64,000 nt of DNA from an uncultured Bacteroides sp. GTDB lineage: Bacteria; Bacteroidota; Bacteroidia; Bacteroidales; Bacteroidaceae. The position numbers and the translations under genes were made by a program. Below are positions 27,751 through 36,080 of this stretch, one piece after another; position 1 is the first letter of the stretch, and each line of letters starts with the position of its first letter. The stretch lies in assembly GCF_963678845.1 (NCBI RefSeq), contig NZ_OY787464.1:1550001-1614000 (forward strand). Direction: 5' to 3'. Below the pieces are notes generated by a model. It had not been told where the DNA came from. It was given only the letters and a program-made list of their open reading frames with translations, and made no database searches.

Positions 27751-30700
27751 TTAATAGTCCAAAGAAGTACTAGGTAGAATACCGAATTTTTTCAAATAGC
27801 ATTGACTGAAGTATTTAGGATCGTTAAAACCTACTGAATAAGCAATTTCAGAAACATTCATGTTCTTACTTACCTTATTTATAAGAATTAGTTCCTGTGC
27901 CTTTTTCAGACGATAGTTCCCAATAAACTTGGATGTCGAATTCCCCGCTAAATTTTGCAATTTCTGGTTAAGCAAGGTTTTACTTATACCCATGGCATCT
28001 GCAAAGGCATTCACATCAAAGTCCGAATTTGTGTAACTATTCTCAATTACCTGCATTACATTATTCAGGAACTTACTATCACGCGATTCTTCATCTATGC
28101 GCAGGGTCCCTGGATCCATCTGCAAGTCAAACTGCTGTTGTGCAGCCTTACGAGCATTGAAAATATTGTGTATACGAACCAATAGTAACTCTTCATTAAA
28201 AGGCTTTTGCAAATATTCGTCCACACCTATACGGAAACTTTCCAGACGAGCCTCATCTGAGACCTTAGCAGTAAGAATCAAAATAGGTATGTGAGAAATA
28301 GATAAATCCTCTTTTACCCTTTTGGATAATTCAATACCATCCATTACAGGCATCATCAAATCACTTACTATAAAATCTATATTTGTATTCTTGAGCAAAT
28401 CTAATGCTTTAGCTCCATCTTCAGCTTCTACAACATTATATTCAGAGTTTAAAATGGAACGAACATAAACACGCATATCAGGATTGTCATCTACAATCAA
28501 TATTTTTTTCTTCATTTTGTGGTACTCACTTTCAGTTTGCACTATATATTCAGAGGTAACACTATTCTGTGTGTCTGGAACAAGAATCTGTTGCGTGTCT
28601 TCAACTATTTGTTCCTCAGAAATATCCATTGGCATCAGGATCCTTATTGCAACCCCGGCACGATGGTTGTTCCGTGCATAAATGCGTCCCCCATGTTCAT
28701 TAACAATCCGTTTGCACAGATACAAGCCTATACCAGTGCCGCTCTGTCCGTATATATGGAATTTTACATTCTTTCTAGATTGGTAGAAACGATCGAATAT
28801 CTTGTCCAAATCTTCATTCAAAACACCTACTCCTGTATCCGATATGGAAAAATAGATGTTATTTTGTCCTTTCTTATCAATGTAAGAGCAAACATAAAGA
28901 TTAACCCGTCCTCCGTTTGGAGTAAACTTGATTGCATTAGAAAGTAAATTGACCAAAACCTTTCGCATCCACTCTTCATCATATTTATAGAAAGAGTCTT
29001 TGGCACGGATAATGGTACGAACCTCAATTTGTCTATCCCTGGCAAAAGCTTCAAACGGCATTACAACATTTTGAATAAAAGCAGGCAAATTATTTTGCTT
29101 CTTTGTTATCATAATACGCCCTGACTCCACCTTACGAAAATCCAGCAACTGGTTAACCAATGACAACAACGACTTTGAATTTCGCTCGGCTAGATTTAGC
29201 TGTTCCACCACCTCAGGATTATTACTTAGTTTCAAAGCACGATCTATAGGTCCAAGAATCAACGATATTGGGGTTCGGAACTCATGGGTAATATTTGTAA
29301 AAAAAGATATTTTATCAGCAGTTATTTCCTGTATTCGTTTTGAGAGTTCCAGCAACTGCTTCTTTTGTTGAGTCAGCAAGTCATTCTGGTGCGACAAGAC
29401 ATCCATTTTTTCTTCTAACTCTAATGTACGCTCTTTTACTTTTTGTGTCAGAACACGTTTTTGTTCCTTATAAGTTGAAATACGCCATTGGTACCAATAG
29501 AAAACAGCGAATGCCGCAACCAATATCATCAGTGAAAAGAACCACCAGGTTTTATAAAAGAAAGGAGACACAACTATAGAAAGCTCAGTAATCTGACTAT
29601 CATTCATATTCAGTGGATTCTGTACTTTCACTTGAAAAGTATAGTGCCCAGCTCTCAAGTTGGTATAACTTGCATAATGTCGCTTGATGTCACACTCTAT
29701 CCATTTATCATCGAAACCTTTCAGTCGATAGTAATATTTCAATTTACCAGCATTCTCATAATCTAAAGCTGAAAACTCCAATGAAAATGATTTGTCGCGT
29801 TCGTGGAGGTGAACTTCTCTGGCCCAGGATATACTTTTATCTAAATAGTCATTTCCACTTTGCATTATATCATTGTCCAGAACAGAAAGACGGGTAAAAA
29901 CGACCTTATTTTCATGTTTTTTATATTTTGTGAGCATTCCATTCAATCCCACCATACCATCTAATCCTCCAAAATAAAGAGTTCCATCCTTTGTCTGACA
30001 ATATGCATTCCAATAAAACTGATCGGATAGCAATCCATCTTTCTGATAATAGTTAGCAAAACCTTTCGACTTTGGCGTATAGCAAGAAAGTCCGTTGTTA
30101 GTGCTAAACCAAAGATGGTGCTGCCTATCTTCTGCTATTCCAAATATTGTATTATCACACAACCCATTTCGAGTGGTCAGATTTATAAATTTGTAAGGAT
30201 ATTCCTTATCTCTTTCTAGTCGATAAATACCGTAACCATTACTTCCAAGCCAAATTGTTCCATCAGATGCCTCAAAGATGCAACATATTTTCTCTATCAG
30301 TTTACTCTGTGGGTTATCCAGCTTGCATTCCATGTAATGATAATGCACATTTTTGTGGTTTCTGGCAAATGAATAGAGATCAATAATAATCAAGCCATGA
30401 TGTGTTCCAATCCATAACCGCTGTTTCCTATCAATAACCATCTTTACCAATGAATTATTTGGCAATCGATCTGTCGGCAATACAATATTGGTAATAGTAT
30501 TTCGATTCAAATCATAGAAAGATAGCCCTTTCGAAGTACCTATCCACATGCCATCATTCAACTTATCAAAACAAAGCGAACCCACATAATTGCTCCGTAA
30601 CGGAGTATTTAGAGTATTAAATTGCGTAAAAGATACATTAGACACATTTCCAAGACTGGCACAACTTACTCCACCTCCCCAGGTGGCAAACCAGAGTTGA

Positions 30701-32016
30701 TTTCGATTATCCTGTGCAATATCACATACCGAATTATGACTCAAGCTATTGTTGTTTGCCTGATGACGATAATGTACAAACTCATCAGTCCCTTTCCTAC
30801 GCAAGCTGAGTCCCTGTTCCACATTTCCTACCCAAAGATTTCCATAAGAATCCTCGAAGATACTATTCACTGGATTATCTGATAAGCTACCAACCTCATA
30901 TCTGTTATTTGTATACAGACGTAATTTCAAACTGCGACTCTCCATCTTATCCATGCCACCAATCTCCGTTCCAAGCCACAGGATTGATCCGTCAACAAAA
31001 AGACAATGAATAAAGTTGCAACTGATCATGCGTTTTGAATCATAACTAGAATTTTCCAGCTGTACAAAATCATCGGTTACAGCGTTATAGAAATTCAGTC
31101 CTTTAAGAGTAGAAACCACCAATTCCTGATTATGTGTTACAGCCACATCCGTGATATAGTCCTGCGTCAGAGAATTAATGTTTCCATCCTGAGATGTGTA
31201 CAGTTTACACTTTTTGCTGCGCATATTACAACGGTAAAGTCCTCTATCTGTTCCTATCCACACATCACCTCTAAATGAACAAAAGCAATGAATACGAATC
31301 TGACTATCAAATGAGCATGCCGGTAGAACTTTTCTTAGCTTCAATTGCCCACTTCTTTCCTGATTGACTTTATATACATTGTTACCATATCCCACCCATA
31401 CTTCTCCATTAACTTGCTTCAAAGCTGTAATAGAGGCAGAATGTCTTTCATATTTAGAGGTAAGTGCCACGCAACGTTCTATCCGTCCATCTGAGGTAAA
31501 AAATAAATGATACAGATTGGTCTGTGTTGCCAGCCAGATAGTTTTATTCTTATCGCAAACTATAAAGTAAACAGGTTCTTTTGAAAGATCCTCACTCTTA
31601 AAATGAGTAAAATCGATGGATTCCAACCAGTTAGTTTTCAGATTCAATAAATCCAGCCCTGCTTCGGAAGCAATCCAGAGGCGGTTAAATCCGTCCTCAC
31701 ATACCTGATTGATAAAATTAGAGCGTAAGCGTACAGTAGGCGACGTTATATTATAGTTTACAAAGGAATATCCGTCATAACGTGAAAGTCCGTTGTGTGT
31801 AGACAACCAAAGGAATCCCTGACTATCCTTGTATATGTCATCGATATAATTGTGTGGTAAACCATCATTAATGGTTATGGCAGAAAAGTTATACTGATCA
31901 AGAATCTTTCGAAGTGATACCTGTGCAGAACATGGGAACACTATTATCCACAAAAAAGTCAGCCATAACAATCCAACTATTTTCCTATACACAATCTTAT
32001 TTGTCGTTTTTTTCAT
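27751..32016 (-). CDS. Hybrid two-component system regulator (HTCS) of the second locus
   Basis: A single 1421-residue sensor-regulator of the Bacteroides HTCS class. After a signal/anchor segment (about 12-31), roughly 14 beta-propeller repeats of the Reg_prop type (GLSRYDG, GLYRCN, LWLGTEIGGM) form the periplasmic sensor, closed by a Y_Y_Y domain (YYYRLKGFDDKWIEC). A membrane helix lies near 800-820. The histidine kinase follows (His about 911 in THEFRTP; NAIKFTPNGG; GTGIGLYL), then a receiver with Asp about 1219 in SDLMMP, and an AraC-type double helix-turn-helix from about 1315 to the end. It binds an oligosaccharide in the periplasm and activates its locus. Placement between the two operons with matching operators supports this. 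Confidence 0.96.
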   Translation of the reverse strand: MKKTTNKIVYRKIVGLLWLTFLWIIVFPCSAQVSLRKILDQYNFSAITINDGLPHNYIDDIYKDSQGFLWLSTHNGLSRYDGYSFVNYNITSPTVRLRSNFINQVCEDGFNRLWIASEAGLDLLNLKTNWLESIDFTHFKSEDLSKEPVYFIVCDKNKTIWLATQTNLYHLFFTSDGRIERCVALTSKYERHSASITALKQVNGEVWVGYGNNVYKVNQERSGQLKLRKVLPACSFDSQIRIHCFCSFRGDVWIGTDRGLYRCNMRSKKCKLYTSQDGNINSLTQDYITDVAVTHNQELVVSTLKGLNFYNAVTDDFVQLENSSYDSKRMISCNFIHCLFVDGSILWLGTEIGGMDKMESRSLKLRLYTNNRYEVGSLSDNPVNSIFEDSYGNLWVGNVEQGLSLRRKGTDEFVHYRHQANNNSLSHNSVCDIAQDNRNQLWFATWGGGVSCASLGNVSNVSFTQFNTLNTPLRSNYVGSLCFDKLNDGMWIGTSKGLSFYDLNRNTITNIVLPTDRLPNNSLVKMVIDRKQRLWIGTHHGLIIIDLYSFARNHKNVHYHYMECKLDNPQSKLIEKICCIFEASDGTIWLGSNGYGIYRLERDKEYPYKFINLTTRNGLCDNTIFGIAEDRQHHLWFSTNNGLSCYTPKSKGFANYYQKDGLLSDQFYWNAYCQTKDGTLYFGGLDGMVGLNGMLTKYKKHENKVVFTRLSVLDNDIMQSGNDYLDKSISWAREVHLHERDKSFSLEFSALDYENAGKLKYYYRLKGFDDKWIECDIKRHYASYTNLRAGHYTFQVKVQNPLNMNDSQITELSIVVSPFFYKTWWFFSLMILVAAFAVFYWYQWRISTYKEQKRVLTQKVKERTLELEEKMDVLSHQNDLLTQQKKQLLELSKRIQEITADKISFFTNITHEFRTPISLILGPIDRALKLSNNPEVVEQLNLAERNSKSLLSLVNQLLDFRKVESGRIMITKKQNNLPAFIQNVVMPFEAFARDRQIEVRTIIRAKDSFYKYDEEWMRKVLVNLLSNAIKFTPNGGRVNLYVCSYIDKKGQNNIYFSISDTGVGVLNEDLDKIFDRFYQSRKNVKFHIYGQSGTGIGLYLCKRIVNEHGGRIYARNNHRAGVAIRILMPMDISEEQIVEDTQQILVPDTQNSVTSEYIVQTESEYHKMKKKILIVDDNPDMRVYVRSILNSEYNVVEAEDGAKALDLLKNTNIDFIVSDLMMPVMDGIELSKRVKEDLSISHIPILILTAKVSDEARLESFRIGVDEYLQKPFNEELLLVRIHNIFNARKAAQQQFDLQMDPGTLRIDEESRDSKFLNNVMQVIENSYTNSDFDVNAFADAMGISKTLLNQKLQNLAGNSTSKFIGNYRLKKAQELILINKVSKNMNVSEIAYSVGFNDPKYFSQCYLKKFGILPSTSLDY

Positions 32017-32057
32017 TTATGAACCGGTAATCAAAAGCATTAAAGGCTTACGGCACA

Positions 32058-32091
32058 CAAATATATACTCTTTTTTGTAACCAACAGCAAA
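32058..32091 (-). promoter_or_regulatory. Promoter of the HTCS gene
   Basis: TTTG (32091-32088), 22 bases, then TATATTTG (32065-32058) on the minus strand, 42 bases before the ATG. The 11-base word CAAATATATAC occurs at both 32058-32068 and 32088-32098, so the two elements are direct repeats of each other. The operator of the two enzyme operons is absent, so the regulator is probably expressed constitutively at low level. Confidence 0.5.
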
Positions 32092-32124
32092 TATATACAG
32101 AAATTGCTTTTATGTAAGAAGCTT

Positions 32125-32664
32125 CTATTCTACACTCCAGTCTATTCCCAGTGGATTATCGTTTACTTTATAGATGAGTGGTAGCGCTTCACTATCAACA
32201 ATCCACATATTCGTGGACTCTACATCAGCCAATACATGAATTAGTTTTTTGCCTTTAAACTCCTGCAGATCAGTGGCCTCACTTTCAGTTCTACGATAAG
32301 TCGTTTTGTTATAGATAAACCAACCTTTCTCCTTAAGCGATTTTAAGGCTTTGCGGGAAATAAGACCGAACGTTTCACCAACAGGAAGCACCACTTCACA
32401 CCCGTCAACAGGTTGTAACCAGCTCAAGTCATCACCTTCCTCAACATTCTGGAATCCCATTTTATATATTCCCTTTTGCCAAAGGGAATTACGCAACGTG
32501 CTCCATTCAAAAAGGACCGTATCTTTTCGCTCAGTAATGTTCACTTCATAACGACGAGTCTGTTCGTGCAACTTGAACACGAACGTATATTTTTCATTGA
32601 TTTGTGCTTTCACTGCTACACTCAGCAACAGAGCAATCACACCCGTATATAGAATTTTCTTCAT
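32125..32664 (-). CDS. Small secreted protein of unknown function
   Basis: 179 residues with a signal peptide (MKKILYTGVIALLLSVAVKAQ). I do not recognise the family. The mature part is a mix of beta-strand-like stretches (KYTFVFKLHEQTRRYEVNI; DTVLFEWSTL) and ends in GIDWSVE. There are no lipobox and no obvious catalytic motif. It is the last gene of the GH89 operon, 11 bases behind a GH92 gene, so it presumably acts in the periplasm on the same glycan or as a structural helper. Similar small proteins might be found beside GH92 genes in other Bacteroidota, which I cannot check. Confidence 0.8.
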   Translation of the reverse strand: MKKILYTGVIALLLSVAVKAQINEKYTFVFKLHEQTRRYEVNITERKDTVLFEWSTLRNSLWQKGIYKMGFQNVEEGDDLSWLQPVDGCEVVLPVGETFGLISRKALKSLKEKGWFIYNKTTYRRTESEATDLQEFKGKKLIHVLADVESTNMWIVDSEALPLIYKVNDNPLGIDWSVE

Positions 32665-32675
32665 TCTTTACTCTC

Positions 32676-34955
32676 CTACATTTTTACCGGAGGCAACTCT
32701 TCCATACCCCACTTTGACGGTTTATTTCCCATCTCCATCACTAGTTCACCACCATTCAACAACTCGTCATGATTTATCCATGCCCTGCAAAGTTCCTTTC
32801 CATTCAGGATCACACGCTGAATATAAATGTTCTTCGAAGAAAACTTCTTTGCCATTACGTGCAAACTTTTTCCATCAGCTAACCGAATGGTATATTCACC
32901 AATCAAAGGTGAATGTATCAGATAATAGGATTGTCCTGCATTGGGGTAAAGTCCCATCATGTGAAAAGCCAGCCAGGATGACATAGCTCCGGAATCATCA
33001 TTACCTGGTAACCCACTTGGTGTATCGTTATAGTTTTGCGTTATAATTTTCCGTATTCGCTCACCGCTTAAGTCGGGACGGCCAATCCAGTGATACAGAC
33101 AAGGAGTTAAGAAAGAAGGTTCGTTGTTCACATTGTAATACCCCTTATCGAAGAAAGTATCTAACCGATGCTGGAAGGCATCCTTTCCTCCACTCTTTTC
33201 AATCAAGGTTGGAACATCGTGAGGTATGCTCAATGAATATTCCCACGAAATACCTTCATAAAAGAATGTGCCCCACCAAGGTGTGTACCAAGGAGCTTCA
33301 TTTGTTGCGGGAGTATAATGGAACGTTGGATGTTGTATTTTTGAATGGCCAAAAGGAACATCGTCAAGCCATTCACCCGAAGCCGAACGAGGCATGATGA
33401 ATCCTTTTACGTCGTCATATTCATAATCATCACGCCACAGATTCTTCCAGTTTTCCGCTTTGCGGATGTATTCCTCGTAAACATCCTGTTTCCCAAGCCC
33501 TTTGGCCACAGTCGCTATGTTGTAGTCATTATAAGCATATTCCACTGTACGATTCCCAGCTCTGTCAATTCCAAAAGGCACATAACCCAGTCGGTTGTAT
33601 TCCGTCAATCCGCCACGCCCTTCCTGTTCTTCATTTCCTCCTGGAGGAACAGTCGCATCCTTTAGCATCGCCTTCAGTGCCAGTTTGTAATCTATACCTT
33701 TGAGCCCTTTTACAAAGGCATCGGCAATAATTACTTCTGCATTTGAACCTCCCTGGGTACGACCATTCGCATTGCCGCTACGGGCATCTGGCATATAGCC
33801 ATCTCTTTTATAAATGTTTATAAGTGCATTAACAATATCAACTTCTCTTTCAGGAGAAAGGATCGTGATGAGTGGATTGGAAGTCCGATAAGTATCCCAG
33901 ATAGCATAGAAATCATCGTAATAAGGGAGATTATCTATCCAAAGAGGATTCTCACCAGTACGGTCAACAGGCATAATAAGTGTGTGGTAAAGTGCTGTAT
34001 AAAACATACGCTTTTGTACTTCCGTAGCATCTTTTCCTAACTCAATGCGTTCCAGAAGCTTTTCCCACTGAAGACGAACTGTTGCCAATTGCTGCTGAAA
34101 GTCCCAGTGTGGAATTTCCCTGCGTACATTCTCTTGCGCCTTAAGAGAACTAAGAAACGAAATGCCCACTTTAAAGCGGATGGTACTTTTCATATTTTCC
34201 TCTCCCCAGGATAGCACAGCGCCTGTCTTTTTCCCTTCATCACATTGTACTTTTTCTACTAATGAAGAGATCTGTCCTTTCCAGGTTAGCGTTTTTGTAA
34301 AAGGTTTATCCGCCACCGCATAAAAGTAGACTGTATAGGCACGTCCATTATTCCATCCTCCACGGATGCGGCTATATCCACGGACTTCCGTATCCGACAC
34401 AATTTCTACTTCCGAGCCTACAAACTGCTGGGCTTCACGAGCATCAGGAACAATATTCTCTCCCAAAAAGAAACCGGCATCCACCCGTAAAGAGCGTTTA
34501 CTCTCCTTGGGATAGGTAAACTGATAAAACGAGCACCGATCAGAAGTAGTCAACTCTGTTTGAATTCCACTTCCCTGAAAACTAGTTTTATAGTATCCCA
34601 GTTCTATCTTTTCATATTCCCGTTTGGCTTCGTGGCTATCACTATCCAGTTCTCCACAATAGGGCTGTACAAGAATGTTTCCATATTTAGGGCCTCCACC
34701 TGTACCACTTACATGTACCTGAGAAAAACCAGTCACAACTTCGGGCATAGGTAACCAGCCGCTGTTTGGTTTGCAGGTACAATCCGGACCTGGTTTCACC
34801 ATTCCAAACGGTGCCGACGGGCCAACAAATACCCGCCCCAAACCTTCTGAACCAATTTTAGGATCAACATATTTTCCATATTGTGCATACGTCATCAGAG
34901 TGATAACCAACAAACATGCAGACAGACAAACTTTTATCAGTATGTGTTTCTTCAT
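32676..34955 (-). CDS. GH92 exo-alpha-mannosidase, second copy
   Basis: About 759 residues from the ATG at 34955, which gives a signal peptide beginning MKKHILIKVCLSACLLVITLM; the frame is open upstream to 35066 but that part overlaps the acetyltransferase gene. Mature protein starts YGKYVDPKIGSEGLGRVFVG. GH92 marks are CKPNSGWLPMP, VSGTGGGPKYGN, PCLYHWIGRPD and GLPGNDDSGAMSSWLAFHMMGLYPNAG. It is only distantly similar to the GH92 at 20541, so the two may cut different linkages. It follows the acetyltransferase by ten bases. Confidence 0.93.
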   Translation of the reverse strand: MKKHILIKVCLSACLLVITLMTYAQYGKYVDPKIGSEGLGRVFVGPSAPFGMVKPGPDCTCKPNSGWLPMPEVVTGFSQVHVSGTGGGPKYGNILVQPYCGELDSDSHEAKREYEKIELGYYKTSFQGSGIQTELTTSDRCSFYQFTYPKESKRSLRVDAGFFLGENIVPDAREAQQFVGSEVEIVSDTEVRGYSRIRGGWNNGRAYTVYFYAVADKPFTKTLTWKGQISSLVEKVQCDEGKKTGAVLSWGEENMKSTIRFKVGISFLSSLKAQENVRREIPHWDFQQQLATVRLQWEKLLERIELGKDATEVQKRMFYTALYHTLIMPVDRTGENPLWIDNLPYYDDFYAIWDTYRTSNPLITILSPEREVDIVNALINIYKRDGYMPDARSGNANGRTQGGSNAEVIIADAFVKGLKGIDYKLALKAMLKDATVPPGGNEEQEGRGGLTEYNRLGYVPFGIDRAGNRTVEYAYNDYNIATVAKGLGKQDVYEEYIRKAENWKNLWRDDYEYDDVKGFIMPRSASGEWLDDVPFGHSKIQHPTFHYTPATNEAPWYTPWWGTFFYEGISWEYSLSIPHDVPTLIEKSGGKDAFQHRLDTFFDKGYYNVNNEPSFLTPCLYHWIGRPDLSGERIRKIITQNYNDTPSGLPGNDDSGAMSSWLAFHMMGLYPNAGQSYYLIHSPLIGEYTIRLADGKSLHVMAKKFSSKNIYIQRVILNGKELCRAWINHDELLNGGELVMEMGNKPSKWGMEELPPVKM

Positions 34956-34965
34956 CACGTATTCT

Positions 34966-36063
34966 TTATATCTTGATATAGATCTTCTTTTTGTAAAGTG
35001 GATAACCAATAGCCCAGTTAAGCAGCACAAAAGTAACTGCATAAATAAGCGAAGAAACATAATCATCGGGCACTATAGCATGAATGCCACCGAACAAAGC
35101 TTTGGCAATGCCAAAATCTCCAAATACAACATTCATCAGTTCACTCATTACATAGATAAAGAGTGGATTCACCCCAAATGATACAAAGAATGGTGTCCAA
35201 CCTTTATTCCCTTTATCATCAATAATATAGATAAACCACGCCAGCAGACTTGTGGCCAGTCCACAAGTAAAAAGCACCAAAGTGGGCGACCATATACGTT
35301 TGTTCATAGGTAGTCCGTAGGTGAAGAGCAATCCAACACTCATCAATACAAAACCAAATATAAACAGGTGAAGCATTTTATCTTTCAGTTCAGAGTGTTC
35401 AGTTAAAATCTTTCCACACCAGAAACCAATAAGCGTATGTGCAATAGACGGAATAACGCCCAACAATCCTTCAGGATCAATGGGACTCTTGTGATAAAGA
35501 TGCACCGCTCCAAATACGCTGCGATCTACAATACACAGAATATTAGTTTCATCACATATATAGCCATTAGCGACTAGTAATAGAAAAGTATAACCTACCA
35601 ACAGAAAGCCTGCCAGCCACGGAAGCCATTTATGAGAAACCGTTACTGCCAGCAACGAAACAATGCCGTAACACAGCGCAATGCGGGGTAACACACCAGG
35701 AAGGCGTATATGATCAAAAGGCAAAAAGTCGCCCTTACAGCAGCCTTCAAACCAGTAGATAGCCCATCCTAGAAGTAATATAAGGCAAGTTCTTTTCAAT
35801 ATCTTCAGAGCTAATGGGTTTGACCACTTAAACTGAAACTTCCGTAATGAAATATAGGTTGATATTCCCACCATAAAAAGAAAGAAGGGGAACACCAAAT
35901 CGGCCAGTGATAAACCATTCCATACTGAATGACGTAAAGGTGCGTAAGAAACCTTGCCACCACCATTATTCACCAGAATCATCCCTGCCACCGTTAGTCC
36001 ACGCAGCACATCAAGTGATAACAAACGTTGCTTCTTTGGTATATTGCTTTGTGTGTTTTCCAT
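34966..36063 (-). CDS. Membrane acyltransferase resembling heparan-alpha-glucosaminide N-acetyltransferase
   Basis: 365 residues, about ten membrane helices, no signal peptide. The N-terminal SLDVLRGLTVAGMILVNNGG followed by LRHSVWNGLSLADLVFPFFLF is the signature of the HGSNAT/NagX/DUF5009 group; His45 corresponds to the histidine that carries or activates the acetyl group in the human enzyme. The human enzyme moves acetyl from cytosolic acetyl-CoA across the membrane to a terminal non-acetylated glucosamine. Here it is encoded 17 bases behind GH89, the counterpart of human NAGLU, which acts directly after HGSNAT in lysosomes. A role in sugar or peptidoglycan acetylation is the alternative. 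Confidence 0.85.
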   Translation of the reverse strand: MENTQSNIPKKQRLLSLDVLRGLTVAGMILVNNGGGKVSYAPLRHSVWNGLSLADLVFPFFLFMVGISTYISLRKFQFKWSNPLALKILKRTCLILLLGWAIYWFEGCCKGDFLPFDHIRLPGVLPRIALCYGIVSLLAVTVSHKWLPWLAGFLLVGYTFLLLVANGYICDETNILCIVDRSVFGAVHLYHKSPIDPEGLLGVIPSIAHTLIGFWCGKILTEHSELKDKMLHLFIFGFVLMSVGLLFTYGLPMNKRIWSPTLVLFTCGLATSLLAWFIYIIDDKGNKGWTPFFVSFGVNPLFIYVMSELMNVVFGDFGIAKALFGGIHAIVPDDYVSSLIYAVTFVLLNWAIGYPLYKKKIYIKI

Positions 36064-36080
36064 TATTCAGAGTTTAAAGG

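Noticed and set aside
34956..35066. N-terminal extension of the second GH92
   Set aside because: It overlaps the end of the acetyltransferase gene, and the signal peptide begins at the ATG at 34955.
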